Source: Fallopia convolvulus (lineage: Eukaryota; Streptophyta; Magnoliopsida; Caryophyllales; Polygonaceae). From it: 64,000 nt of DNA. The notes beneath the pieces are model-generated. The model was given only the letters and a program-made list of their open reading frames with translations. It ran no database searches and was not told the origin of the DNA. Shown here piece after piece: positions 10,809-23,599 of the stretch; within the stretch, counting starts at the first letter, position 1; every line of letters begins with the position of its first letter. The stretch lies in the NCBI GenBank assembly GCA_964016875.1, contig OZ024721.1, positions 6,019,001 through 6,083,000 of the forward strand, in the 5' to 3' direction. A program made the position numbers and the translations under genes.

Positions 10809-13800
10809 ATGAATCAAATCAGCCTGTCTTCTATTGAAGCCCCATGGTATATTGACTCAGGTGCGTCTCAACATGTTACTAGTACGTTACAAAATCTTTC
10901 AGTTCATTCTGATTATTCAGGGACTGATAATCTTGCCCTAGGTGATGGCAAACGCATCCCTATAAGTCACACAGGTTCTACTTCTCTTGGTTCTACTCGT
11001 TTACAATTAAAAGAAGTCCTTGTTGCTCCTCAAATTTCTAAAAATCTTTTAAGTGCTTTTGCTTTTACCAAAGACAATAACGTACTAATCGAGCTTCATC
11101 CCAATTGTTGTTTTGTGAAAGATCTACAGGGTCGCACAATCCTGACGGGAACCGTTGAGAATGGACTATATCGTCTGCCCACCAAACCAATCGCCCCATC
11201 TCGTTTCCTTGGATGACTGGCATAGACGCCTAGCTCACCCGAATAATGTTATCCTTAAACAACTTGTCTCGTTATTTAGTCTTCCTGTGTCATCTAAAAA
11301 TCTTTCTCATGTTTGTGAACCGTGTCAATTAGGTAAAAGTCGTCGTCTTTCATTTAGTCAAAGTCATACTATTAGTCGTTCATGTTTTAATTTAGTTTAT
11401 GTTGATGTTTGGGTCTTGCTTCCACAACTTCAAATTATGGCAATAAATATTTTGTTCAATTTGTGGATGATTATTCCAAATTTTTTTGGATTTATTTTCT
11501 ATCTCAAAAATTACAACTTCTTTCAATATTCACCCTCTTTCACAAAATGATACAAACTCAATTCAATAAAACCATTAAAGTCTTTCAGTCCGATGGTGGA
11601 GGGGAATTCATTGCCCTAAAGACTTTTTTGGATCAAAATGGCATAATTCATCGATTATCTTCTCCACACACTCCCTCTCAAAATGGTGGCGTTGAAAGAC
11701 GCCATCGCATTGTCCAAGAAAAAGGCCTTGCCCAAGCATCACTTCCTTTTCAATATTGGGAGAATGCCTTTCATACTGCGATCTATTTATCCAATCATAC
11801 AATTACCCCTCTTCTTCAAAACAAATCACCATATGAATGATTTTATAGTAAGACTCTTGACTACAGTCGACTGCGTGTTTTCGGTTCTCTTTGTTACCCT
11901 TATCTCCGTCCATACAATACCACAAAGTTGTCTTATCGTTCTCTCCCTTGTGTTTTCATTGGATACACCTCCAAATATAAGGGTTATTTATGTCTTCACA
12001 TCCCTACGGGCCGTCAATACATTACACCACATATTGTTTTTGATGAGCACCAATTTTTGTTCATCACCATTGTGCCTCCATGCCTTAATCATGCCCCGAA
12101 AACTGCCCCTAGTATTCCTACCAAATTACTTGGGTCTGTCGCTCAACAAAACCGATCCCAAACAAACCCTAATTCCACTCCTCACGAGTCACGTCACTCT
12201 CCCCATGCAACCCACTTATGCAAACCCTAACCCTGATTTCTCGTCTCAAACCCTAATTTCCAACCTGTCCCCTTCTAAACCACAAAACTCCCAAGTCAAG
12301 TCTCCTTCTTTCAACACATCACTACCCTCTCCAATTAAGTCCCATAGTTCATCCTCGACATCTCAAACGGAAAGTGCGGCTCCAACGATCCAACACTATC
12401 AACCAGTTGCGTCTCATATGCGACCCTTGCCATGGGTCAAGAATATCTTTCCCTAACTTCCAACAACACATGGAGCCTCGTTCCTCGTCCAGTAAATGCT
12501 AATATTGTTGGAAACAAATGGGTCTATAGAATAAAAAAGAAAGTTGACGGTTCAGTTGAGCGCTTTAAAGCGCATTTAGTTGCAAAGGGTTTTCATCAAG
12601 AAGAAGGGGTTGACTACTTTGATACATTCAGTCCGGTGGTCAAACCAACAACAATCCGGTTAATTCTCTCTATTGCTGTTTCAAAAGGATGGTCTCTACG
12701 CCAGTTAGACATCAACAATGTGTTTCTCAATGGTGAGTTACAAAAAGTGGTCTACATGGATCAACCAAAGGGCTTTGTTCATCCTTCTTATCCCGGTTAT
12801 GTTTGTAAGCTTCAAAAAGCTCTCTATTGCCTCAAACAGGCGCCTCGGGCCTGGTTCAACAAGTTGAAAACTTACCTTCTCAATTAGGGATATCATACTT
12901 GTCACTTTGATATGTCTCTTTTTGTCCGTTGCACGTGAACGTCCATTACTTATCTCTTGGTTTATGTGGACGATATCATATTGACAGGTTCTGATTCTTC
13001 CTATCTTAGTCAATTTGTCATTGATCTCAATTGAGCTTTTTCGTTAAAAGATCTCGGTTGCCTCACATATTTTTTGGGCATAGAAGTCACACGTACATCA
13101 TCAACTTCTCTTCACTTGTCCCAATTTAAATATCTTTGAGATCTTTTAGAAGAATGTGATTTGTTGGAAGCAAAGCCTATCTCGTCTCCTGCCGACCCCA
13201 GCTCCTCCAAAAATCTGGCCTTGCCTGATCAACCATTAGAAAACCCTACTGTATACCGTCGCATAGTAGGAAGCTTGTAGTATGCCACCATTACGAGACC
13301 CGAACTCAGCTACTCCGTCAACCGGGCTTGCCAACACATGCACCGGCCTCTCCAATCACAGTGGTGTGATGTTAAAAGGATCCTTCTATACATTAAAGAC
13401 ACTCTTGATCATGGCATTGTTATTTCAGCTTCGCCGAAATCCAATGTCGTTGCATATTCTGATTTTGGGTGGGCTTCTGACCCACTTGACCTATGTTCCC
13501 AATATGGCTTTGCCATCTTCTATGGCGACAATTTGATTAGTTGGTCTAGTCGCAAGCAAAAAGTGGTTGCTAGATCGAGTACGGAGGTTGAATATCGTGC
13601 TTTATGATTTGCTACTGTTGAATTGGTTTGGTTGATTCAGTTACTCACTAAAATTCACTTCCCTGTTCGTGAGGTCCCGATGTTATTGTGTGACAAGTTA
13701 TCAACAACCTTTTTGGCAAACAATCCAGCCATAACTAGAAAATCCAAGCATATCCAACTTGATTTCCATTTTGTTCGGGAAAAAGTCGATTCCAAGGATT

Positions 13801-13860
13801 AATTATCCACCATGTTAGTGCTTTTGATCAGCTCGCAGATATCTTTACAAAGGCACTCAC
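10809..13860 (+). pseudogene. copia-1 pol: protease, integrase, RT, RNase H (broken)
   Basis: The protease active site WYIDSGASQH is near 10845-10875. The GAG-pre-integrase segment (WHRRLAHP) is shifted one frame at about 11215. Integrase core motifs (FVDDYSKFFW, SDGGGEF, SPHTPSQNG) return to the first frame at about 11420. A TGA at 11838 interrupts integrase. The linker at 12120-12456 is in another frame. RT motifs include LDINNVFLNGEL, LKQAPRAWF and, after a TAG at 12885, YVDDI near 12965. RNase H (KVVARSSTEVEYRAL) ends in TGA at 13605. At least two frameshifts and four stops mean no functional polyprotein. The order protease-integrase-RT-RNase H identifies Ty1/copia. Confidence 0.92.
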
Positions 13861-13920
13861 CAGTCGAGCCTTCTGTTCCAATCGATCCAAGCTGTTGGTC
13901 TCACCTCACCCATCACCTTG

Positions 13921-13940
13921 CGGGGGTGGGGGGTAGGGGG
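13921..13940 (+). other. Polypurine tract of copia-1
   Basis: A G-rich run directly abuts the 3' LTR, the position where plus-strand DNA synthesis is primed. Confidence 0.8.
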
Positions 13941-14144
13941 TATTAACGTAATATTCTATGTTAGGATATGATCTTGTGGTTATGATATAATATCTTGTAT
14001 TTAGGATAAAAATATCTGTAAAATCTTATCTTGTACAATATTCTATCCTTGTATGTTATCTAGACTTAGAGAACAAGTCATAGTTCTCTATATATGTATT
14101 CAATTGAACGATGAATAGAATTATCAGTTTTCCCAATACTTTCA
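13941..14144 (+). repeat. 3' LTR of copia-1
   Basis: 204 bp, same ends and order as the 5' LTR. It differs from it at about 8 substitutions and one inserted A. Confidence 0.93.
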
Positions 14145-14485
14145 TTAGCCCAGTGGGGTTCCATCATAAAACCAATTGGCAATAGGAGTAATCTACTGAG
14201 TTATATATTAGTCTAGTTAAGTCCCAACTTTCAGATGTGGGATGGACATTCTAACATGCCCCCGCATGTGCAACCGAGGGAACTGGCCCAGTTGACACTT
14301 GGATAACACAACGGGGCGGGCCTAGGATTGAGAGAGGCCGTTAGGCAGATGGATCTGATACCATATTAGCCTAGTGGGGTTCCATCCTAAAACCAATTGG
14401 CAATAGGAGGAGTAATCCGCTGAGTTATATACTAGTCCAGTTAAGTCCCAACTTTCAGATGTGGGATGGACATTCTAACACTAGG

Positions 14486-15240
14486 CACCAAAGGCCATAA
14501 GCACACACAGTTACAAGAAAACACACACACACAAGTGGCAAAGGCCAGAACAAGAGAAAGAACAAGAGGCAAATACAAAGCAACAAGAACAGAGAGTGGA
14601 AACAGGTGAGCTCAAGCCACAAAGGCCCCGATCTCCCTCATCTCTCTCTTTTCTCTCTTTCCCCTTTCTTTCTTCTATGGTCTCACCATCTCTCCGGGAA
14701 GCATAGTGGGATTGTCGGGCTCGAGCTCAAGAACATCTAACCTTAGCAAACCATAATGCCGTAGAAAAAGGAGCAAGACAAGGCATTATGGTTTCTTTCT
14801 TAAGCTTATAAAGGAGCTATAAATCCAAGACGACGTCTTTCGCATTCAAAGGCGTCTCATTAACTCAAACGTTGTGTTTGGATTAATGATCTGCTTAGAC
14901 TGGATCAGAAGCGAGGAGACCCAAGTTCACAAATAGGCCCAACAAGTCATCAAGCAGGCCTATGCCTTAAGTCACGCAAGGAACCCGCCTAATACAACAT
15001 CGTGTCATGCACAAGAGCCATACTTGATCATGGCTAGGTTTAGCGGCTTAGGTTGTGGGTCATGGTCCAGTATGGGTGGTTCGATGGCATCTCAAGCACG
15101 AGCCAATTTCCTTGTCCTAGCCTCCACCAACCTATATGTGTGTCACTTGCACTATAGAGTGTTTATGTGTACAAACTACAACTTAGGATTAATAACATTA
15201 CAAATGCCCTCTATACCTTGGTTGTAATAAAGCCTAAGGC
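14486..15240 (-). repeat. Probable 3' LTR sequence of the outer copia element
   Basis: No gene. Read on the minus strand it directly follows the outer copia pol after a purine run (GGAAAGGAGACAA) and begins TGATTCTAACATTCC. It contains a TTTATAAGC TATA-like box (about 14805) and pyrimidine-rich leader-like sequence (about 14635-14680), consistent with an LTR. It continues across the TRIM into about 9260-9518. There is no matching 5' copy in the window, so the assignment rests on position and composition. Confidence 0.4.
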
Positions 15241-15259
15241 GCCAGTAGTGGAATGTTAG

Positions 15260-18200
15260 AATCATTGTCTCCTTTCCATCGTCGGCCCATGAGCTGTGGG
15301 GCTCATGTTGTGTCCCAAATATGCAGGAAATTCATGCAGAAATGGAACTTGTCTACAGTCATAATCTTGGTCCCAAAGTCGGTAGGTTCTCATCTCCCTT
15401 CACCTTCTTGACCTCTAGTGACTTCTCTTCAATCTAGACTCAGATGAAATGGTGCCTTACATCTATGTGTTTAGACCTTTTGTGGAACATATGGTCCGTA
15501 CACAGATATAAGGAACTTTGGCTATCCATGTGGAGTATTGGAGTCAGTGGCATAGCTTGGATCTCCTTTAGGATTCCAGTTAGCCATATAGCTTCCTTTG
15601 CAACTTTAATGACAACAATATATTCAACTTCTATTGATGAAAGAGTAACAACAGACTATTGTTGTACCTTCCAAGAGATACAATTGCCTGCCCATGTGTA
15701 ATAGTATGCAGAGGTAGATTTCCTGTTGTCTTTGTTACTTGCATAGTCAGAGTTACAAAACCCAAATAACTCATTGGTAAAAGAGTGGTTAGATTAAACA
15801 AGACTAAAGCCTCTTGTTCCATTCAAGTATCTCAAACAATATTTTATAGCATTCCAATAACAATCAGTAGGATTAGACATGAATCTACTAAGCACACTAA
15901 TTTTAGTAAAGGCCAAGTCAGGTCTAGTACAAAGCATTGCATACATGACATACCCAACAACAACATCATAAGGCACATTAGACATCTTAGTTTTTTCTTC
16001 GGGTGTACTAGGACAGAACCTTTTAGACAACTCTAAATGCCCTCCTAAAGGTATAGAAGTAGGTTTAGAGTTAAGCATTTTGAACCTTTCTAGAACCTTA
16101 AGCAAGCAATGACTTTGAGACAACCACATATTCTTATTTTTCCTGTCTCTAGTAATTTTTATGCCGAGGATCTTTTGAGCTACCCCTAGATCTTTCATAT
16201 CAAAGTGTAATTTCAAGTCTCTTTTCACACTAGCAATGATAACCTTAAAAGAACACATCAGTAGGATATCATCAACATATAAAAGTACAAACATGGAAGT
16301 TTTGGTTCTAATGCCCTTGAAGTAAAGACATGTGTACTGTTTCTTTGGAAACCAAGTTTCCTCATGCACAAGTCAAATTTAATATTCCATTGTCTAGGGG
16401 ACTGCTTAAGACCATAGATGGATTTTTTAGCAAGCAAACATGATCAGGTTTAGCAGAATTCACAAGGCCCTTATGTTGTTTCATATGAATAGTCTCATTA
16501 AGTTCACCATGCAAGAAGTTTTTACATCCATTTGTTCTTGTTCCCAGTTGTACACAATAGTAATAGCAAGCAAGAGTCTTAGAGTTTTATATCTTATCAC
16601 ATGTGCAAAGATATCATTGTAATCAATGCCCTCCTTTTGGGAGAACCCCTTAGCTACAAGTCTATCTTTATCTAGGGGGATCTCTAGAGTGAGCACCATC
16701 CTTAAGTTTGTAAATCCATTTACAGCCAATCAGTCTAGCATTGGCTGGCTTGGGAACAAGGAGCGAAGTATTATTAACATACATAGACTGAATCTCTTCT
16801 TTCACGGCACTTATCCAATTTTTAGCATGCATGTATTTCATAGCTATCTCATAAGTGTCAAGTGTAACAGAATTCACAACATGCTTAGAGGCAAGGCAAG
16901 CATACTCAATCAAATTCACCTTAGACAGAAGATTAGAAAACTCAGCAAACATAGTAAACCTCCTATTATGAATTATAGTCCTTGCATGGCTCTCTATCCC
17001 TAGTTAGTTGACAATCATGCAAGTCATTACTACTAGAGGGCATATAGTTACTAGGTACAATATGCAGATAATTGCTTACCTCCCTACCTGATTGGTGAGG
17101 GTTCTAGTCTTCAGTACTTGAATTAGTCACGATTTTAGTAACATTGTCATTTCCTCCTTGCTTTGAATGGTCATTCACTCCTTGACCATTTTGGTCAATT
17201 GTAGTCTACTTCTTTCAAGCCCCATGATCATAAGCCACATCATACTCATTATCTTCATCAATTGTTGCCTCATATGGAAAGAAGAACATGTTTCTTTCTC
17301 CTTCAGTGTTGGTACCTGCATGCTCAACAAATGCATCAGTCCTTAATTTTAAGTGAAATTTTGACCCATTAAAGGTTACACTCCTTGAAGTGATTACTTT
17401 ATAGCCATGAGGCTGACAAAGTAGGAGCTTATAACCTTTAACACCTTTTGGATACCCCAACATGACACACTTTTGAGCCCTTGGACCTATTTATGAGGTA
17501 ACAGGTAGTGGTGATTGCCTCACCCAACAATGAAGGTTTCATCCTAGCACCAATGAGCGCACCTTGTCTTTTCAAGCAAGGTTCTATTCATCCTCTCAGC
17601 AGTCCCATTCTACTGAGGTGTGCCTGGGACAGTCAGATGCCTCTTAATTCCATTAGCATAGCAAAAAGAGTCAAAGACATGATTGAAAAACTCAAGGTTG
17701 TTATCAATTTTAAGACATTTAAGTTTCAAGTTTGTCTCATTCTCAACATACAGTTTCCATGTTTTAAAGGCATCAAAGGCTTCATCTTTAGTTTTCAACA
17801 AGTACACCCAAACTTTCCTAGAGAAATGATCAATAAAGGACATAATGTATCTTCTACCACCAACTGTATCAACTTGTGCAGGGCCCCACAGATTAGAATG
17901 AACATACTCAAGAGGAAGTTTAGCAACATAAGTGGATTTGTTGAAACTATGTCTAGCCTTTTTACCTAAAACACAACTTTCACAAAAACTAAGATCAACA
18001 ATTTTTTTCCAACCAAACTAGTCTTCAATAAATAATTCAAGCCTTTCATGCCAATGTGACCAAGTTTAACATGCTAGAGTTTAGTAAGATCAAGAGTCAT
18101 GACATTGCACAATTTAGAGAAGTTAAGTTCAAGAGAAGTAATAACTTTGTATAACCCTCCCACTTTAACACCTTTTATAAGTGTAGTACCATTTCTAATT

Positions 18201-18690
18201 ACCTCCCTTATACTAGAATGAGTAATGATATGACATCCTAGATCATCAAGACAGACTCAGACATGAGGTTCCTCCTCAGGTCATGCACCCACCTAACATT
18301 TTTGGAGAACCCTAACTTTTGCATCAAACATCCTAAGAGGGACATTACCAATGCCCCTAATAGGCAGGGCAGTGTGGTCACCCAACATGACCTCTCCAGC
18401 ATCAAATTCATAGTAGGAGTCAAACAAAGACTTTTCAAAGGAAGCATGCAAAGTACAACCAGAGTCAAGAACCCAAGCATGCTTATAAAAAATTTAGAAC
18501 ACACAAGTAACTCATAAGGATATTGAGATTTGGTCTCAAACATAGCAACAGAATCATTAGAATGTTTTTCTTTATCCTATCTTTGTTTCTTCTAACAATC
18601 CTTAATGAAGTGAACAACATTACCAAAATGATAACATTTTCATGCTGTTTCTCATGATCATGCTGTTTTTGCAACTTGAAAATTTCCACC
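15260..18690 (-). pseudogene. Outer copia pol remnant
   Basis: Running right to left: a decayed zinc knuckle (KCYHFGNVVHFIKDC, second Cys lost, about 18640-18595); a protease-like VLDSGCTLHASFEKS segment (about 18480-18430); an integrase core with FIDHFSRKVWVYLL and the altered IDNNLEF (17843-17690); the post-integrase GYPKGVKGYKLL (about 17460); RT parts with CKWIYKLKDG, LVAKGFSQKEGIDYNDIF, MDVK and LLYVDDILL (16730-16270); and RNase H with STSAYYYTWAGN and TLSSIEVEYI (15790-15560). Frames change repeatedly. The family is Ty1/copia, probably the Tork/TNT1-like branch, on motif style only. Confidence 0.87.
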
Positions 18691-18793
18691 CGTTGAAACG
18701 CTGTCGGCGCACGATAGCTTTTCCCTTTCGTGGCTCACACGATAGGTAGCTACAGTCATCGATTGCTTCTCCGGTCTAGTTCCGGCAGTAGGA

Positions 18794-20213
18794 GTGATGG
18801 CTCGAGTTCGACAGAAGGCTCAGATGAAGGTACAGGTGCAAACGAAGGAGAGTTCGACAAAGGGTTATTTGATCGTACAAGCAAATAGGGTTGAGAAGGA
18901 CGCAAAGCGAGGAAATTTGACTCGTGAGGAAGATTTTCTTGTTCTGACTAGAAATCGTGATAAAGGAAAGCATCCGATGGTGGAATCGGGAGGATCGTGG
19001 TCAATTTCAACATCGAATGACAAGGTGACAGGAATTGAAGTGGATATGAATGAACAGATAGACAACCATGCAAAGACGATAACTACTGGTGCTCATACAG
19101 GTACAAAATCATATCTAGATGCTCTCTCTGGTGATAGTCACACTTTTGATATGAAATTGGAGAAAATCCAGATTGTGGATAGGCAAATTTACCAGTTCAC
19201 TGAATCAGAAGTTGCTAAGGAAATTCAGGAATGGAAATTTTTGCTGATTGGGGGAATTATAGGTCGGAACAAATCTGTTGCTGAATTTCATGATTTTGCT
19301 AAAAAGAAATGGAAGACATATGTACCAGAGATATACCTAAAGCCTAATGGGATATGGATCCTGAAATTTTCCAAATCAGAGGACATGGATTGGATTCTCA
19401 ACAACGGGCCATGGTTGATAGAGGGTTTTAAACCTCTAGTTCTGAAAGAGTGGTATCCAGGTATGGGGATGAACTGGGTTGTGTTTGAAACTGTCCCGGT
19501 ATGGGTTAGCTTACCAAACATAGATCCTATATTTCATTCTCAACACATGTTAAGTGTGATTGGAAGTATGATTGGGGACCCGATTTGTATGGATAAACAT
19601 ACTGCTACAAGGAAGAAATTTTCCTATTCTAGATTGCTGGTGAATGTTACTATTAGGGATGTTGAAAGAACTGAAGTGGTGCTGATGGGGCCAACTGGTC
19701 AGAAATATGTGCAGAAGGTCATTTTTGAATGGTTGCCTTGGGTGTGTCTGCACTGCAAGATATATGGACATAGAACAGACTTTTGTTCCAAAAATAAGGG
19801 GAGAAATGCAAGCTTTGGTGGGAACAAAGAAGGAAAGAAAGTATGGGTCCCTAAAAAACAGTCCATTCTAGGGAAAGCTCCAGAAAAAGCTCCAGAAAAT
19901 GGCATGAAAAACAAATCAAGAGCAACAGAATACACCAGTTGCAGAGTCTAGTGCAAAAGGTAAAGAAGGAGAGAATGAGAACATTGTGGATGCAGGAAAT
20001 ATGGAAATAAACAGTAAGGGGGATACTGAAGCTGCTATATTTGAGGAAGCTTGGAGAATTGCATCAGGGCGAAAGAATAGATCAGCTTCTCCTCCTCATT
20101 ACATGCTACGAAGGAGAGCTCAGGTTGGGCAGGGGATTCCCTCAATTACTGTGATCAGGGAGGGAAAGACAGTTGAAGGGGGCAACAAAGTCACAAAGAA
20201 TCCTAATGACTGA
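18794..20213 (+). pseudogene. LINE ORF1 (DUF4283 and zinc knuckle), frameshifted at the 3' end
   Basis: The frame open at 18794-19951 begins MARVRQKAQ and carries the DUF4283-type RNA-binding region of plant LINE ORF1: FLLIGGIIGRNKSV, then IWILKFSKSEDMDWIL and NNGPWLIEGFKPLVLKEW. A CX2CX4HX4C knuckle follows (CLHCKIYGHRTDFC, about 19749-19790). A further ORF1-like tail lies in a different frame at 19986-20213 (EAWRIASGRKNRSASPP), so there is one frameshift near 19945. ORF1 coats the LINE RNA during retrotransposition. The ATG at 18794 is the first in the frame after a stop-free leader, and no shorter start is favoured. Confidence 0.88.
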
Positions 20214-23200
20214 AGTCAAAATAGGATGCTGGAATATTAGAGGATGCAATAAATCCTCTAAAATAAGATTAGTAAATAGATTTTCAAAGAAGAATAATAT
20301 AGTGATAATGGCTATTCTAGAATAAAAAATTGCTCAACAAAAAGAAGATAGAATTGCTTACAGTTTGCTTAGTGACTGGAAATATGTGACAAATAGTACT
20401 TCAACTGATAAAGGAAGAATTTGGTTGTCTTGGGATGAGAAAATAGTGGACTTGAAGGTTTTGGAGATAATTGAGCAGGTAATCCAGTGCAAAGTGATGT
20501 GCATAAATGGTCAGGGGCCTTCTTTGTTTCATTTGTGTATGCTATGAATGCTAAAAGAGACAGAAGAATAGTCTGGAATAAGCTGAAATCATATAAAGGA
20601 CAAATTCTAGAGCCTTGGATCTTGATGGGCTATTATAATTGTGTTCTAGATGCAACTGAAAAGCTCTCGTTCAGACGTGGAGAAGATACTATCACTGATG
20701 AAATGGCAGAATTATGTGAAGCTTTAGAAGTTATAGATATTCCTTATTCGAGGGCTAAATATACTTGGAACAATCAACAAGAAGGGAAGGACAGGGTTGC
20801 TTGTAAATTGGACAGAGTGTTGATAAACAAAGAGTGGAGTTTGTCTTTTCCTCATGCAACTACTTTCTTCTATGATCCCGAACTCTCAGATCACTCTCCA
20901 AGTATTGTCAATATTAATCCCATTAGTGTTGTCAAGAAAATTCCCTTTAAATTCAAGAATCACTGGACTATGGAACAAGGCTTTGAGGAGATAGTTAAGG
21001 GAGCCTGGGAAAGTAATGGGGGTGGTACTACTCAGTATATCTTGATGAATAAGCTCAGAAGAGTGAAAAAGGAACTGAAAATTTGGCAGAAAGGGAAAGA
21101 ATAGAATCTGGAAGCTATGGTAGAAAACTGTATTCAGAAGTTGAAAAGTTGTCATGATGATCTACAATAGGATTTCTTTGATACAAATAGACAAAAGGCT
21201 GTGCAAGAGGCAAAGACTGAACTAAATTTGAGAATGGAACAACTGAATTGCTTTGTTGCACAAAGAGCTAAGATGGATTGGATCCAGTTAGGGAAGGAAA
21301 CCTCTTCTATGTTCTTTAATGGGATTAAGGCCAGAAGAGCAGGTAATACTATTTTTGTGCTAAAAGATGCAAATGGACAGATAATAGATGAGAAAGAAAA
21401 TATTGATAAAGAGATTATTGATTTCTACATCTCCCTGTTTGGAACTGATATACCAGATAATGAGTTAGATGTTAGACAGCTGCAAGGGAGGTTGATTGAC
21501 ATAGAAGATCATCCAAGGCTTCTTGCCATCCCTACAACACTTCAGATTAAGCAAGTAGTCTTTGATATAGGAAATAATAAGTCTCCAGGTCCTGATGGTT
21601 TTGGTAGTAAATTTTTTCAACATACCTGGGACATTATTAAAAAGGAGACTTGTGATGCAGTGGTGGAATTCTTTGTACGAGGGAGATTGCTCAGACAGTT
21701 TAATGCCACGTTTGTCACCATTATTCCCAAAGTTGAGAGGCCATTCTCAGTCAAAGAGTACCGACCTATTTCTTGCTGCAATGTTATGCTGAAAGTGATC
21801 TCTAAAGTGCTTGTGAGTAAGATAAGGCCTCTGCTAGAAGATATAATTTATGTCACCCAGGGAGCTTTTGTTCCAAGAAGGGGGATAGCACACAATGTAG
21901 TAGTAGCACATGAGCTAGTTAAAGGGTATGAGAGGAAAAGTATTTCTCCCAGATGCATGATCCAAATTGATTTACAAAAAGTGTATGATTGTGTTAGCTG
22001 GAGGTTTTTGGAACAAGCCATGAAATACTTTCAGTTTCCTGATCAGTTAATTCAGTGGGTTATGCAATGTGTTTCTTCCCCTTGGTATTCCATTATTATT
22101 AATGGAGAAGCAAAAGGGTTCTTTCCTGGGAAAAGAGGACTAAGACAAGGCGATCCTCACTCTCCTTTTCTATTTGTTCTGGTGATGGAAATGCTCACAA
22201 GAAAACTGAAGCAGGCAAGTACAAAAAGAGGGTTCTGTTATCATCCAAAATGCAAGCAAATTGGTCTGATTAGTATCTCCTTTGCTGATGACGTACTGAT
22301 TTTCTGCAAGCGTACAAGGAGTACACTGCAAATCTTGAAAAAGACCTTACTTGATTTTGGGGAGGGTCATGGCTTAAAGCTAATGCCTCTAAGGTAAGGT
22401 GTTTTTTTGGAGGGGTTAGCACGAGGGATAGAGATGATTTGGCTAACTTGCTAGGTGTTGAACTGGGAATGTTTCCTATAAGGTATCTAGGTATGCCCTT
22501 ACACACAAGGAGATTGAAAGTAGAGGAGTATCAACCCTTATTAAATAAAATAACTAGTGTTGTGCAAAGGAAATCAGTTAGAGGACTTTCTTATGTAGGA
22601 AGAGTGCAGATTATAAAGTCAGTGATGGAAGGGATTTTGTCCTTTTGGATTCAAGCAACCCCTCTTCCTAAGAAAGTGATTAGGAGGATAGAAGCAATAT
22701 GCAGGAGCTTCTTATGGGCAGGGAAAGATGATAGTATAAGATCCTTAGTAGCTTGGAAGAAAGTTTGTAAGCCTTTTGAAGAGGGAGGACTGAATTTCAA
22801 AGAGATTCTTTCCTGGAGTAAAACAATACTGTTTAAGCTTGCCCATGATGTCTACACTAACAAAGAAAATTTGTGGACTCTGTGGGTTAAAAGAAATTTG
22901 ATAAGAAGTCAGGATTTCTGGAATGTGGGGATAAAGAAAGATGATTCATGGGTATGGAAAGCTGTCTTAAAAACCAGGAACCAGATTGCTCAATTTGTGA
23001 GAGGTTCATATGGTAACAACATCCTAACAAAGACCAATGGAAAGCTGGACTGTAGAGTGCTATATGATCTGTTAAGAGATCACTACCCCCCCAAAGATTG
23101 GGGGTTGTTGATCTGGCATGGCATTCATTCTAGGAAATGGAGCTTCCATAGTTGGTTATTAACTCTTCAAAGGCTCCATACAGCTTTGAAACTGATCAGG

Positions 23201-23599
23201 TTTGGTAATATTCAGTCTAGCAACTGTATTCTTTGTAACAGAGAAGAAGAAACAGAAGCGCATCTCTGGTTTTATTGTGATTTTGTTAAAGCAGTTGCAG
23301 ATGAAGTCTGGACCTGGATTGGCATCTCAGTAAGACATGGGTCAGTGGAAGAATGGTGGAATTGGTTTAACAGATGTTCCAGGAAAAAGAACAATATTTT
23401 TCAGGCTAGACTTCTTGCTTTTATGGGAATTCTTTATCATACTTGGAGACTCAGGAATGATATTATTTTCAACAATGCAAGACCTGATGTTGAGATATGT
23501 GCCAACAGGATTATAGAAGATTGCAAGTTGAGAATTATAACTAAGCTCAAACTTACAGGCAGAAGAGGGTTGGCAATGAGAAGGAATCTAGGCCTTTGA
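20206..23599 (+). pseudogene. LINE ORF2: endonuclease, reverse transcriptase, zf-RVT (broken)
   Basis: ORF2 starts at ATG 20206 with GCWNIRG, the first motif of the apurinic-type endonuclease, and is cut by an in-frame TAA/TAG near 20322. The endonuclease continues with a frame change at about 20490 and ends in the SDHSP motif (about 20890). The RT frame 21201-22397 has KSPGPDG, YRPISCCN, GLRQGDPHSPFLF and the catalytic FADD (about 22281). DLQKVYD replaces the usual DLQKAYD. Another shift near 22395-22440 leads into the C-terminal part (YLGMPL, and the zf-RVT region with Cys pairs around 23225-23280). At least three breaks: not functional. ORF1's last codons overlap the start. Confidence 0.9.

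Larger units (their letters stand above)
9531..14144 (+). mobile_element. Ty1/copia LTR retrotransposon (copia-1)
   Basis: The LTRs are 203 and 204 bp and begin TATTAACGTAATATT. The element is flanked by TTAGC on both sides (9526-9530, 14145-14149), an exact 5-bp target duplication lying inside the TRIM LTR. Domain order is gag, protease, integrase, RT, RNase H, the copia order. A near-iMet primer site follows the 5' LTR, and a G-rich polypurine tract (13921-13940) precedes the 3' LTR. By eye the LTRs differ at 8 positions plus one indel in about 203 bp, so the insertion is not recent. All long ORFs carry stops or frameshifts. Confidence 0.95.
9524..14480 (-). mobile_element. TRIM retroelement, interrupted by a copia element
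   Basis: Two direct copies of about 115 bp occur at 9524-9530 plus 14150-14256 and at 14364-14480. On the minus strand each begins TGTTAGAATGTCC. Next to the upstream copy lies TGGTATCAGATCC (14351-14363 as complement), the initiator-Met tRNA primer site. Before the downstream copy lies a purine-rich CACATGCGGGGGCA (14257-14270). The interior is only about 107 bp with no ORF. The whole is flanked by an exact 5-bp duplication CTAGG (9519-9523 and 14481-14485). These are the defining features of a terminal-repeat retrotransposon in miniature, mobilised in trans. Its own length is about 338 bp. The copia element sits 7 bp inside its LTR. Confidence 0.88.
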
